This document shows, in pieces, positions 30,992-46,400 of a DNA stretch of 64,000 nucleotides. The translations under genes were made by a program, and so were the position numbers. The notes below the pieces were generated by a model that saw only the letters and a list, made by a program, of their open reading frames with translations, had not been told where the DNA came from and ran no database searches. This DNA is from Plasmodiophora brassicae (Eukaryota; Endomyxa; Phytomyxea; Plasmodiophorida; Plasmodiophoridae), in contig JASFAU010000008.1 in the NCBI GenBank assembly GCA_039704465.1, positions 186,001-250,000 of the forward strand, read 5' to 3'. The first letter of the stretch is position 1. Every line of letters starts with the position of its first letter.

Positions 30992-32110
30992 CCAGATCCG
31001 ACCTGCCTGCTTGGGTCCGTACAATGCCTTGCGTAGCTGGCAGACAAGGTTGCTGGATCCTGGATCGGTGAACGCTTCCGGCTGTTTCATGTAGACTTGT
31101 TCGTCAGGCTCAAGTTCCCCGTTGAGGTTTATTTTATTTGTGTTTCGCAATTTTCAAGCAGGCGCCTCGGTCTCGGGTCCGAGGACCGTATAGGATCAGC
31201 TTCCAGAACGTCAGCTTCTCCCGGCCTGGCAGTGCCGGCCTGTCACCTTTGTGCTGGGATCTCGCAAGTGGCGACTCCGGGGCGAGTGTGAGGGTCCCCG
31301 TTGAAGTACGCGCCGACTACATCAATCTGTCGTAGTTTGTAGCCGTGTTGGGCAGCTATCGCAAGCAGCAGTCATATCGATTCCTGGTGGGCGACGGGCG
31401 TAAACATTTCGTCGAAGTCAATACCCGGTCGTTGGGAAACGCCTAACTTGTACGACAAGCATGGCCTTGAACTTGTCGACCGTTCCGTCCTCTTTCGCCT
31501 TTACAGTGAAGACCCATTTGCAGCCGATTGCCTTTCGTGCGGGTGGTAGGGAACGAAACTCCCAGGTTCGGAAGAGGATTACGCGGCGCGGACGGTGGCC
31601 GGCTTCGGCCACGAGGTTCGCCTGAAGCTTGATTTGGGTGCTTGTGCTCTGGATACAGGCGTTGTTTTCTTCTGGGCGGCTCTCGTCTACATCCTCATGA
31701 GCACCAGGGAATGCAGATCGGCGCACGAACTGTGGACGGCTCTAACTGAAACGTACTAGAGTTCATCGATGGCGGCAATGGTCGCCGCGTTCGCGGACCT
31801 GGTCGAGAAGAAGGAGCCGCACCAAGTTCGTGCGCCGATCTGCATTCCCTGGTGCTCATGAGGATGTCGTCGGATAGTCGCAGGCTGGTCTTTGCCTTCG
31901 CCACCTTATCCTTGCTTGTCCAGTCAGCGTCTCCGTCTATCGGTCTCGGTGTATCCCTCGCGGATGCGAGACTCTCCACGTCGATGCCGGCCACACCATC
32001 GAGGCCCTTGTCCGTCAGGTAGGACGCCATGCGCATAGCCCAGACCGCGTAGTTGTCTCCTGTCAGGCGTGGAACCTTGCCAGTGTCCCCCTTGCCTATG
32101 GTGAGCCGAT
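30992..32110 (-). pseudogene. Copia gag start and reverse transcriptase 5' part
   Basis: Gag-like frame from about 32100 (KVPRLTGDNYAVWAMRM, later KAKTSLRLSDDILMS) is interrupted by a 43-bp inverted repeat at 31689-31867, after which reverse-transcriptase sequence begins (SLPPARKAIGCKWVFTVKA, about 31550; later ALYGPKQAGRIWN, ending at the nested insertion). The integrase region is missing, so a large internal deletion accompanied the rearrangement. Confidence 0.8.
31689..31867. repeat. Perfect 43-bp inverted repeat with 93-bp spacer
   Basis: 31689-31731 and 31825-31867 are exact reverse complements (arm starts ACATCCTCATGAGCACCAGG). The gag peptide ECRSAHELWTALTETY reads forward in the left arm and spacer on plus, opposite to the surrounding Copia orientation, so the spacer plus one arm is an inverted piece of gag. 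Confidence 0.93.
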
Positions 32111-32162
32111 GGAACTTTTAATCTGTTAAGGATAGTGTATTCAGTTGAACCGTTTAGTTGAA

Positions 32163-32571
32163 CGAATGCGTATATTGCCCCGCGTCTCGCGTCGTTCCTT
32201 CGGCTGCGGGTGCTGGAACATTCCGCCGTTGCGTGGCGTGATCGGTCGGATTCTGGGCCGCCGGCACCGGAATGTTCTGGGGTGCCGGCATTGGGGGTTC
32301 TGCGGTGCTGGTTGCTGGATTGCAACGTCAAAAACCTAGACGATATCGCGATGGGCAACAACGTCTCAGTCATCAGGGCTCGACGACGCATACGCGCGCG
32401 GTTCCGCTACCACGGCCGAGCCGGAACGTTACGGTGACCTGTGTCGGCAGTTCGACGCGCGACCCGTGGCCAGTGGGAGCTGCATGCCGGCACGCCACGG
32501 AGAAATGCTAATTCGGCCGATGGCGCTCTGCTAAACTTGGGTGCAGCCGTCAGCGACGCGTGCCCGAGTCG
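32163..32571. other. Spacer between Copia remnant and COG2-like gene
   Basis: 409 bases with no supported gene; presumed promoter of the downstream gene. Confidence 0.4.
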
Positions 32572-34380
32572 ATGACGAAGCCGCCGCCGGTGCAGGACGG
32601 GTCGTTCGCGGCGCCCGAATTTAACGTGGACCGGTTCCTGTCGCGGCACGCCGACCTGGCTGCGCTGCGGACGTCGCTGGTGGCGACGAGCGCCGCCGTC
32701 GACGCTGCGCTCCGACGCAAGGTCGCGGAACGATATACCGATATCGTGCAGGCGAAACGCGCCTACGGGTCGCTGTTCGACGATCTTGACCGGATTCAGA
32801 CGTCGTTGACAACGTTCCGCGACGAACTCGCCGAGTTTCCATCCATCGATGCCGGCGACACCGCGAACAACGCTCCGCTCGATGAGTTATCGCCCAGGAG
32901 TGACAAACCTGCTTCCGAATCGCGTTCCAGAATTGTCGTGGAGTGCAGGGCGCTGATCGACGAAGGGCAGCTGGCCACGGCTGTGGATCGTATCGTAACG
33001 CATCGTCAGTCGGGTGTCAATGATCCCGATCTGAACGTGGAATGCGAGCGGCTCGCTGATCTGCTCTCACGACAGCTGCAGGCCAGGACGACCAACGACG
33101 ATGACAGAGACCGCATATATGCGCTGTTGGTCCACCTCGGACTCGAACGCGTCGCCATGGACTCGTTCCTGGAGTTCCATTCGTGGTCCCTCGACGGAAT
33201 TCGCCGTTCCATTGACCATGACGTGGGCGAGGCGGCGAAAGCGCTCACGAACGCGATCTCGGAGGCCTTGGTCTGCTTTCGCAAACGGTTCCCAAGGCGT
33301 TCGCCGTCGTTCCTGAAGTGGGCCGTTACCGAGGTCAACGCGTTCGGTCAGGCGCTGGAGGCAAGCCGTCTTGGGCAACGCGGGTCCCTTGATGAGATCG
33401 CGTCAGCGATCTCGCAGGTCGTGGTCCGGTTCCCGTGCCTGCGTCAGCTCGGTGCGAACCTGGGCCCGGTGCTTGAGCCGTCTCTGGAGGACCTGGTGGG
33501 TCTCGGGCTGCATCGTCGACTGCAGGTCGAGAAGGCCACACTGCAGGCGGTGATCGACAGCGACAGGTTCGAGGTGCCGCCATCGGACAAGTCGTTCATC
33601 ACGCAGGTCGACAAGCGCATGACGTCGTTATGGCACTCCGTCATGCTCGTCCCCGTGTTCGACACGTTCCGACCCAGATTCGTCCAGGAAGTGTCTGGCC
33701 TGATCCGGGAACTGTCCTCAATGGTGGCCTCGCGAATCGTCAACGATTCCGGCCTGTCCGACATACAGGTCCTGAACGCCATCGCTGACCTGAACACGCT
33801 CCGGCACCTGGTATTCGACGACGCCGACAAGGTCGGTCGGGTTATCAACGACGAGTGTCGGGAAGGTGTTCGTTGCGATGTACGCGACGTTGTCACCTGG
33901 TGCACGTTGGGCCTGCCGCGACGCTGGGTGGATTCGCTTGCGCCGACCTGGCCCGTTGCTGGAGGTCCGTTGGTCCCTTCGAAGGACGTCCTGGCGCTGA
34001 TCGACGCCATGATGCAGTTCAAGACATATATCGTCGATCGAAGGTGGATGAAGGCGCCGTTGGCACGACGAACGATCCGGTTGGCGTTCTGCGAGGTCGT
34101 TCGTATCATGTCCAGTGCGGACAAGCTCGGCAACAGGTCGTTGGACGAACCGGGGTTCCATCGCGCCTGCCTCGATGTCGAACTGTTGCGATCTGTCCGG
34201 CCCGCGTTCGTCGACGAACCCGACGCCTGTGTCCAGCAGGTCGAACGCCTCCTGGATCGCACCATTGCTCGTTGCCGGGGCAACCACGACGACCTCCCTG
34301 ACGCTTTGCGGGATCGCATACGATCCACCGTCGAAGATCTCGCCGAGCGATGGGCACTTGATCCTGTTCCTGCCGCATAG
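32572..34380 (+). CDS. COG2: COG2-like subunit of the conserved oligomeric Golgi complex
   Basis: Intronless, 602 residues from MTKPPPVQDG. The N-terminal block FNVDRFLSRHADLAALRTSL, then KVAERYTDIVQAKRAYGSLF and LDRIQTSLTTFRDEL, matches the COG2 pattern (FDVDEFVS, later DYADFVNLSTNLVGMD and LREEV). The rest is helical with few conserved residues, as in CATCHR tethers. COG2 belongs to lobe A of the COG complex that tethers intra-Golgi retrograde vesicles. The protein is somewhat shorter than the human one. Another CATCHR subunit (VPS51, COG1) is the main alternative. Confidence 0.6.
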   Translation: MTKPPPVQDGSFAAPEFNVDRFLSRHADLAALRTSLVATSAAVDAALRRKVAERYTDIVQAKRAYGSLFDDLDRIQTSLTTFRDELAEFPSIDAGDTANNAPLDELSPRSDKPASESRSRIVVECRALIDEGQLATAVDRIVTHRQSGVNDPDLNVECERLADLLSRQLQARTTNDDDRDRIYALLVHLGLERVAMDSFLEFHSWSLDGIRRSIDHDVGEAAKALTNAISEALVCFRKRFPRRSPSFLKWAVTEVNAFGQALEASRLGQRGSLDEIASAISQVVVRFPCLRQLGANLGPVLEPSLEDLVGLGLHRRLQVEKATLQAVIDSDRFEVPPSDKSFITQVDKRMTSLWHSVMLVPVFDTFRPRFVQEVSGLIRELSSMVASRIVNDSGLSDIQVLNAIADLNTLRHLVFDDADKVGRVINDECREGVRCDVRDVVTWCTLGLPRRWVDSLAPTWPVAGGPLVPSKDVLALIDAMMQFKTYIVDRRWMKAPLARRTIRLAFCEVVRIMSSADKLGNRSLDEPGFHRACLDVELLRSVRPAFVDEPDACVQQVERLLDRTIARCRGNHDDLPDALRDRIRSTVEDLAERWALDPVPAA

Positions 34381-34672
34381 TGACGACCAGCGCTATAACG
34401 TGCTGTCTGCCTACAACTAGTACTTATTATTATACGCGCCACGTGGTACCGCTGTGCCTATGCCCTCAACGGGAATTGAACGCTGTATCCAGTCCCCTTT
34501 GTGGGTTCTGTTGAAGAATGCCCGCTTTATCGGTATGTGAGATCCGCCTCGCACGGGTCGCTGGACTGGAAGCAGCAGCAGCAGGTCATGTGTGCTGGGC
34601 GATAGAGTAACAATAATTCGGTCGCCGCGGTTCGAACGTAATCGTGTATGTGCTTCAGGAGTGCATGCCGTC

Positions 34673-35856
<1,184 letters not shown>

Positions 35857-36126
35857 CCCATAGGAGGCGCCGTGCGGACAGCCGGTATATAGGGCCCGCG
35901 GGCGCACGACAGGCGGCAACCTTCTCGGCCTTTTGGCTAAGATCAAGTGTAGTATCTGTTCTAAGACTCGTGACAAAGTCTTCCGGTCTACAAGACCGTC
36001 TTGTCATGATTATTTTTACAGCCGGGGCTCTGGGCTCTGGCTTGCTATCCCAGCGTCCGTACGTGACCTCTGTATTGCAGTACAGCAGAGTGTCGCGGGC
36101 ACCCCCCTCCAATAATTCAAATCGAA
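35857..36126 (+). repeat. 270-bp duplicated U2 locus, copy 2
   Basis: Counterpart of 19756-20025 with about six substitutions, three of them in the 60 bases upstream of the RNA. The TATA-like GGTATATAGGG at 35883-35893 is conserved. Confidence 0.93.
35918..36106 (+). ncRNA. U2: U2 spliceosomal snRNA, copy 2
   Basis: Identical to copy 1 through the 5' conserved half, including the branch-site-pairing region, and through the terminal hairpin. Three substitutions fall in the GC-rich stem: GGGCTCTGGG replaces GGGCGCTGGG and CCCAGCGTCCG replaces CCCAGCGCTCG. The stem still forms with one U-C mismatch. Either a functional variant or an early pseudogene; intact promoter-like TATA argues for the former. 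Confidence 0.88.
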
Positions 36127-36579
36127 TGGCCTGTTTCCGTAGGCGTCTGGCATCCCTTGACCCCAAGGCAGCCCGGCCTCTCAAATTTAAACTTCTTTTA
36201 ATTTTGGGGTCTCAAAATAGTCAGGTAACGGTGCTCGTGTGCCGTCGTGCGAGATCATTGACGTTTTGATCGGCCAGCTTCTGTGGCGTCCTGGGCAAAT
36301 GTCACGTTTCCAGCTTGATATTGGCACTGGCTCGAGTTACTCTGCGACCCTCAACGAGGCGAACCTGTTCCAAATGGTACTCCGTCACCCTGCCCGGGGA
36401 TGCCGTTCCGGATGGCCGCCTTTGCGGTCAATGGTGCGAAGGTTGTCACCGGGTATTCGATGCTTGGGTGCGCTTCGGATGTTAAAGACGCAACGTTCGG
36501 GCGCATTTAGTGTGCGTCCAACTTCCTGTCACTCGCATCTTCGCTTTGTCGCCAATGGGCTTTCTCGATTGCATTCGAT

Positions 36580-37500
36580 GGTGCATTGTGCGAGGGCACT
36601 GGCTGTATCGATGTGCGCTGCAACGCTGGTCGGATGCAGAATCGACCTGTCATTGCCGCTCCGATGTTCGATTCACATACCGGCGAGTCCATGTTCAACA
36701 TGTTGTGCCAGCTCTTCGATGTTCTAAGTCCGACGTGGACGAGATGCATGATAGGCAGTTCGGCCGACGGTACCACTAATATGGCAGGTAACGATAAAAC
36801 GTGGGACTCCTAAGCACCATCTCATTTCGATATTTCTATTATAGGCCGAATATCAGGCGTACAGACTCGATTACAAGCGGTGGCACTTCCTGGGTTTGTG
36901 CGAATCTGGTGCTACTTGCATCAATTGCACTTGTTCCTGCAAGGCTCCTGTCGATGGAGGCCAGTTCTACCGCCAAGCAACTGCTATTTAATCGAACCTC
37001 AGACGGCAGTATACGCTGATTGGCGAGGTATGTGAGACTTGCCCAGCGCTGTCCAAGACACGATGGTCGTCAGTGGCCTGCTTGATGCTCCATCGCAGCG
37101 CTGGTGGTTGACAACCTCAGCGTTGAACGTCGTCGCTGTCATCGCAAGCGAAAGGGTTGCCGGTTTCAGGGCAAGGAGGCGCTTCTTGGCACCAATTCGC
37201 TGAACGGGGTGCGCTCTTCGATCAGGTAAAGCAGCTGGGGATCGCGACTGAATCTCGCCCGATGGCCGGTATACGTATGGGCGAGTTGCTGGATACGGTT
37301 GCCGTCGGCCAGTGGAGCTTTCTGAAGGACGCCCTGAAAAGATGGGTCAAGGCCTCTTTGAGGTGGAGGCGCTTGAAGACATGGACGTCGACGACATTGA
37401 CTTCACGGTGAACTCTGCGGCGACGTTGCTGTTGGCGATCGTTGCGAAAGATGACACTGTGGCAGAGAAAGTCACCGTTCCAGTACTGCCCCATGAGCTC
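36580..37500 (+). pseudogene. Decayed hAT-type transposase
   Basis: Frames broken by stops but recognisable in order: MFDSHTGESMFNMLCQLFDV (about 36665), WTRCMIGSSADGTTNMAG (about 36735; compare the hAT block with S-T-D-G), GRISGVQTRLQAVALPGF followed by RIWCYLHQLHLFLQ (about 36845-36945), then WWLTTSALNVVAVIAS (about 37105) and a coiled region (LFDQVKQLGIATESRP, about 37215). This is the transposase core type common in protist hAT elements. Inactive. Could be related to whatever mobilised the element at 20162-20846. Confidence 0.75.
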
Positions 37501-37955
37501 GTAAATAATCAAGAAGCACCAGGATCGCCTGTTGACGAGCGGGTCCGACGACGATGTCACCAAGATTGTCGCACAGCATCAGGCACTGAACGACGTACAG
37601 GACAGCAGTCCGAGGATGCGAACTCGACTCTTCCGCTGCGATGGAGAGTGCACCACGAAATCAATGTCATCGGCGTCCATGCCTTCAAGCGCCTCCACCT
37701 GAAAGAGACCTCGATCCATTACCATCCCTTTCAGATCGTCTTCTGGAAGCTCCACTGGCCGACGACAACCGTATCAACAAACTCGTCCGTACATAGACCG
37801 GTCGTAGGGCGAGATTCAGTCGCGAACGCCAGCTTCTTCACCTGATGGAAGAGTCCACGTAGTTCAGCGAATTGGTGCCCGAGAAGCGCCTCCTTGCCCT
37901 GACACCGGGCAACCGTTTCGCTTGCGATGACCGCGACGACGCTCAACGCTGAGTT
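37113..37955. repeat. Inverted repeat within hAT remnant, arms about 315 bp, spacer about 210 bp
   Basis: 37113-37425 (plus) and 37955-37636 (minus) are diverged copies of the same transposase segment: the plus arm reads LFDQVKQLGIATESRPMAGI and TVAVGQWSF, the minus arm LFHQVKKLAFATESRPTTGL and TVVVGQWSF. The arms differ at many positions, so this inversion is older than the one in the nested LTR element, or two related elements were joined. Confidence 0.85.
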
Positions 37956-38149
37956 TGTCCCTGAACCGTAATACCGTGTCTTCCGGCACTATACTGACTG
38001 AACTAAGGCTTACCCGCCCAGGCATCCCACGCGATTGGTACCCGTCGCCCGCCATAACGGTTGTAGCGCGGCAACGGTTCCTCAGCGAACGTCCTGGATG
38101 TCGGCGCCGGTGTCAAGACCTACACGCTGACCAAGAAGTCGAATATAGT

Positions 38150-39838
38150 TTAGAAGAAGGCATGGGAGATAAGCCACGATAGGAGCGCGACGAACAAGCA
38201 CGACCCGAGCAGCTGTTTGTGCGCCAGCCATCGAAGATTGATAGGCTTGCCGAGAGCCTGCCCGATGATATCAGACGCGAAATGCAACGGGCCGATCAAG
38301 ACCCGGAACTCATCTTCCGTGGGTGGCAGGTCCCAGGACGACGTGCCCAGGAACGGGACGTCCATCTTGGAGCATACGGCAACGCCCTGACGAAGGAGAT
38401 CGCGATTCTCGCCCGGGTCGGCACCATCAGCCACCGGCTCAGGACACGGCGGGATGGGTTCCTGCGCGCGAACACGCCCGACGACATCCTTCAGGCGATC
38501 CTGCGGGATCTTGCTGACCTCGATCAGGAATATGCGTTCGAGATCGCCCTGAACCGCCCTTAGTGCAGTGGCCGCCTCTGGACCAGCGCCGTCTTGAGAA
38601 ACGCAGACGGCTGCCCATAGTTGCAACGCGTACTCGAAGGTCAGCGTCGACGGCGAGCGGAACGGGACGTAGTCGGTCGGCGGTGCGATCGACAGCGACT
38701 GGAAGCGTCGCCAGTCGACCGATGCTTGCGAGTACAGCAACCCGAACTTGGCTTCGCACGCCAGCAGCATGTCGATCACGTCCTGCTGGGCGAACTGCTC
38801 CAGGACGCGATGGACGGCTGTCATCGACGACGCCGACGACCGGTTGACGTGCACGGCGGACGACAGGTACTGGGACAGCAGCACCGAGTAGAAAGGCAGC
38901 TGCATTTGGACGAAGGAATCCCATTGGGCGACTGGTTGAGGGGGGACGGCATGTCGCCAGGGCTTGACCCAGAACAGCCACAGGTCAGCGACGCGACCGG
39001 ACATGGCGTCGATCCGGGACAGGGGCCATCGGGACAGCGCCGCGAACAGGAACCGGAAGAGCGGCCCGCGAACGAGGTCGAGCAGCTCGAAGGGCGCCGA
39101 GTGCAGGAGCAGGTGGCCGAGCAGCGTGACGACATGGGAGAAGAGGGCGTCGGGCGGGACGGCGAACTCCACGTCGGACGCGTCGCACGTGAACGCCGTC
39201 AGCCACAGTTCGGCGGCGATGGACACCATCTCCCGGGAGCGTTCCATCTGGAAATCGACGACGATGGCGGACTCGGACCAGAGCGCCGTCGCGGGCGACT
39301 TCGGGATCAGCGCGTCCAGCAGCTGCCTGAGGAACTCCAACGCGAACCCGGACGTGGACGACGATGAGGCGCGCGCGTAGTACTGGGCGACGCTGATGAA
39401 GAAGTGCTCGAAGATGTTGACCTCGACCGAGTCGTTGTGGAGCGCATGCGAGGACGCCAGCCAGGAGACGTCATCGCCGGCGAGCACAGCCGACCGGATC
39501 GAGGGCGGCAGCGCCGTCAACGGCAGACGGTACTTGGGCGGGATCTGGATATCAAACAGGATGTAGAACAGGACGCCGTTGACGGGCGACAGTAGAGCGG
39601 CGAGGGCGTCCTGCGACGAGGGGCCTAGGTCCATCCAGCAGGGCGACTTCTGCGGGGCGAACGCCGCCTCGACGCAATCGACCAGGAGGTCGTGCAACTG
39701 CGCCAGGCGCTCCGGGCGCTGGACGAGCGCGCGCAGGCACCGCACGACCGCCCGCAACGACGCATCGGTGCGGGCGCCGTCCACCGCGGCCCGCGCCTCG
39801 TCGATCAGCGTCATCTCCTGACGCACGTCGAACACCAT
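38150..39838 (-). CDS. SMPD4: Sphingomyelin phosphodiesterase 4 (neutral sphingomyelinase 3)-like
   Basis: Intronless 562-residue protein starting MVFDVRQEMTLIDEA. Family-type features: AFELLDLVRGPLFRFLF-like block (SAPFELLDLVRGPLFRF), RWPLSRIDAMSGRVADLWLF followed by WVKPWRHA, and a C-terminal membrane helix (LLGSCLFVALLSWLISHAF) that would anchor it in the ER or nuclear envelope. SMPD4 hydrolyses sphingomyelin or acts at nuclear pores; catalytic residues are not well defined, so activity is not claimed. Tail-to-tail with the SERCA gene, whose stop lies 229 bases away on the same strand upstream. Confidence 0.8.
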   Translation of the reverse strand: MVFDVRQEMTLIDEARAAVDGARTDASLRAVVRCLRALVQRPERLAQLHDLLVDCVEAAFAPQKSPCWMDLGPSSQDALAALLSPVNGVLFYILFDIQIPPKYRLPLTALPPSIRSAVLAGDDVSWLASSHALHNDSVEVNIFEHFFISVAQYYARASSSSTSGFALEFLRQLLDALIPKSPATALWSESAIVVDFQMERSREMVSIAAELWLTAFTCDASDVEFAVPPDALFSHVVTLLGHLLLHSAPFELLDLVRGPLFRFLFAALSRWPLSRIDAMSGRVADLWLFWVKPWRHAVPPQPVAQWDSFVQMQLPFYSVLLSQYLSSAVHVNRSSASSMTAVHRVLEQFAQQDVIDMLLACEAKFGLLYSQASVDWRRFQSLSIAPPTDYVPFRSPSTLTFEYALQLWAAVCVSQDGAGPEAATALRAVQGDLERIFLIEVSKIPQDRLKDVVGRVRAQEPIPPCPEPVADGADPGENRDLLRQGVAVCSKMDVPFLGTSSWDLPPTEDEFRVLIGPLHFASDIIGQALGKPINLRWLAHKQLLGSCLFVALLSWLISHAFF

Positions 39839-40066
39839 GACGACGGCGACTGCGCGACGGAGTTCGCGATCCTAATAATAGCGTCGCCCTGCGCCCCTCG
39901 TTGCACACGACACCACGCGGGGGCACACCGCTGACCGTGTAGGCACCTAGAGCAGTACGGTAAAGGTCGCACATGGAACGCATCGGGTGCTCCAGGAGGG
40001 CTAATGGTCGATTTAGTACTTCGCTTCGGACATCTGGACAGGGTGGCGCCCCATGGGTAGCCTCGA

Positions 40067-43917
<3,851 letters not shown>

Positions 43918-44296
43918 GGTGGTCGCGTCGATGGCGATGCAGACCGAGTCGCTGCCCTGCGCCCGGCCGTCGATTGGTTCACAACACACGCGGATCAATT
44001 TCGGCAAATCGCAGTCTGCCGTTCTCCGCGACTCGCCTCTGTTTGTCCCCGTGCCACGCCCACGGCTCCCGCTGCCACGTCATCCTGCGGACACCGCCAG
44101 CCGCGAAGTCGACCCGGATAATAATATTCCCATCTGTGGCTTCGACAATGGGCAGTCCAAATGGTTCGACTGCGATGACCGTCTACGCCTTGTAGGCACG
44201 TGTTTGGTCGAACGTGACCGGCGTACAAGTGCTGCCATCGACCTCAATCGGAGTGCGCCAACCTGAGTCGTCAGTTACGATTTTGGCGTTTCGGCA
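43918..44296. promoter_or_regulatory. Divergent promoter between SERCA and MED8 genes
   Basis: 379 bases separating two head-to-head genes. Only composition-driven short frames are seen; presumed bidirectional promoter. Confidence 0.45.
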
Positions 44297-44931
44297 ATGG
44301 ATAATCCGCTGGACGCGTATCTTCGCGGGCTGCGTGCCGATGCTGCTGAGCTCAGCGTGGCGTTATCGAAGGTGAACCTCGAAGGGCCGGGCCCCGAACG
44401 ACAATGGTTGCCTTTGTCGCCTTGTTGGCACCGCCTGTCGTGTAACGAACAATCGCAGGCCGGCGTTGCTGTCGCAGTTCCTGCTGATCACGAGCAAGCT
44501 GAGCAGTATCACCCAGGATTTGATTGGGTCCGGTATCGAACGCGAGCTGGCGTCCGGGTTTGTGTTCGTCCCGACCGTCGATAATTTCGACCCAGCACAG
44601 CTCATTCGTGTGAAGCCGATCACGGAAGTCGAGGATCAGGCGCAGGCCCGCCTTGCGGAATTCGATCGCGACGATGACATGGAGCGCGACGACATCACAC
44701 TATCTGTAATCCCACCTTGTTCGTCCGCTGAACGGCATCTGATTTGTTCCATGCCAGGATCGCTTGCAGGAATTCGCCTCGTCGTGTTCCGAAGTGGTGG
44801 AGTCCATCCTGAAGGTGCCTGCTGCGAAATCGACTGGTAGTACTGGTTCGGCTAGTGTGTCGGTTGTCAGTAACGACGAGAGCGTTCGGGCCCTCGTGTC
44901 CGCCTACCAGCGTGGTGAGTCTCTCCGATAG
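44297..44931 (+). CDS. MED8: Mediator complex subunit 8
   Basis: Three exons (44297-44406, 44459-44705, 44758-44931; two 52-base introns) sum to 531 bases, 176 residues. N-terminal helix LDAYLRGLRADAAELSVALS, core LLSQFLLITSKLSSITQDLI, then FVFVPTVDNFDPAQLIRVKP and ITEVEDQ, equivalent to the MED8 segment with LRTKPDPEVEEQ. The C-terminal SNDESVRALVSAYQRGESLR resembles the conserved MED8 tail helix. MED8 is in the Mediator head module. The first intron uses a GTTGCC donor, chosen because it keeps the frame and leaves a TGTAAC branch site. Confidence 0.82.
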
Positions 44932-45551
44932 AGCAATATATTATTCACCGGTCATCGTCACAAGAGCAATCGCTGTTGTGGAAACGATGAACGCGACTGG
45001 CGTCTCGAAACCAGATATCGCGTTTGAAGGTCGTCGATACTCGCTTGTACGTCGCGTGGCAGTCGGGGTACGCTCGAGTCGTCTTCCTGACATCGATTCG
45101 CCTGTGCGTCTGTACGGTCAGCGCATACGAAATCGCGAGCTTTTCGCTGCGAAGGTGTAACGCTTCGCACGCATCGTCGACAGTGGAGCTCTCATTTATG
45201 ATGAAGACGGCAGAGACTTCTTCGGCGAATACCGCCCAATCTTCTTCAGGGTTCGCTGATGCGCCTTCATCAACGTCGCATCCAACTGGAACATGACGTC
45301 GTTCGAAAATACATGTATCGCCTGCGGCGGCTTCGTCGTTCCCCGCGCGTATCGCCGGCAGGATCGCCGCGCGTGACACCACCAGTGTCCAGCGCCCCGA
45401 CATCCGCCAGTGAGCATGCAGCCATCCAAATGAAGCTACACCGCGGCAGCCAGCACGCCGACGTCAGTGAGCCCTGCAGCCAACACTGTCGTGCAGACTG
45501 CAGTTCGGCATGTTGCGTGACTGGATCGGCGGCGGTCCCCCGTTCGAACGT
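44932..45551. other. Unresolved region between MED8 and FAHD1
   Basis: 620 bases with open frames on both strands (minus 45403-44945, 152 codons; plus 45259-45600, Pro/Ser-rich centre SPRVSPAGSPRVTPPVSSAP). None shows a family motif, and neither is clearly better. A small gene may be hidden here. Confidence 0.35.
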
Positions 45552-46400
45552 TTATTCGACATTGAACAGGACAGTGACGGAGTCGTTGAGGCCCGCCTGA
45601 AGGGTGTCGCCGCGTCGCACGGGTCCGACGCCGGCGGGCGTGCCGGTGAGGATCAGGTCGCCGGGCTCCATGGAGAAGATCGAGGAACAATGGGAGACGA
45701 GTGCGGGGACGCTGAAGATCATGTCCTTCGTGCTGCCGTCCTGCTTGACGACATCGTTGACCTGCGAACGGTTCAGGACGAGCCCGCCGGGATATTGCGA
45801 ATGCAGCGACGAACGGTCAGCCAAAGGCGTGTGTCAGACGGGTCTGGAAGCTGATCACGAGAGATGAACTCAGAGAGCGGGCAGAACGCTGATGAAGGAC
45901 GTCAGGCTGTACGAATCGTGGCAGGGTCGGCAATCACCGACTGTCATAGCCTTTGGCAACTGTCCACGGGTGCCCAGCTTTGATCGCTTTCGCTTGCAGG
46001 TCTGGCGAAGCAGACGTCGGGAACAAATCACTCATCGAACGGCGTTGATCAGCGTACCACGGCAGGTCATGTCGAGAGCCAGCACGAATCCACCGATATA
46101 GTCGAACGCGTCACGCTCTGCTACGCGCGACGTGGTACGCGACCCGATCACAACGCCGAGTTCCACCTCGTGGTGCACTTCCTCGATCCCAGCTGGGATG
46201 CGGATCGATTGCCCCGGCCAGATCCGCGACGACGGTGGCTTCAGGAACTGTAGGCATGCGTGTCAGCTGAGGATCACGCCATACACCGCCCCTACAAGAA
46301 TCGGCGACGTCGGCACGGCATTGTTCAGCTCCTTGGCGTGCTGCGCGTAGTTCCTGCCGACGCCAATGATCAACCGGGACCCGACATCGATCGACCGCAT
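45552..46400 (-). CDS. FAHD1: FAHD1-like fumarylacetoacetate hydrolase domain protein
   Basis: Acylpyruvate hydrolase / oxaloacetate decarboxylase family, usually mitochondrial. At least five short exons: exon 1 46400-46296 (MRSIDVGSRLIIGVGRNYAQ), exon 2 46247-46058 (FLKPPSS, EEVHHEVELGVVIGS with the metal-binding H-x-E-x-E, DYIGGFVLALDMT), then GHPWTVAKGYD, FCPLSEFISRDQLPDP, and last exon VKQDGSTKDMIFSVPAL with GDLILTGTPAGVGPV. Each junction restores the family sequence. Introns are about 48-56 bases. No N-terminal targeting peptide is obvious. Confidence 0.9.

Larger units (their letters stand above)
27390..32162 (-). mobile_element. Degenerate Ty1/Copia retrotransposon, host of a nested LTR element
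   Basis: Minus-strand element bounded by 39-bp direct repeats (27390-27428 and 32124-32162, both TGTTAAG...CAGTTGAACCGTTTAGTTGAA) that may be what remains of its LTRs. Order from the 5' end: gag start LTGDNYAVWAMRMASYL (about 32070), reverse transcriptase from PPARKAIGCKWVFTVKAKED (about 31520) through ALYGPKQAGRIWN (about 31000), then after the nested insertion RISADPCVYLLRK and HVDD (about 28310), and RNase H with YCDSDFANDPDTFRSTTGYV (about 27870) and VYEDNDG. Protease and integrase are absent and several frames are broken, so it is inactive. Confidence 0.88.
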
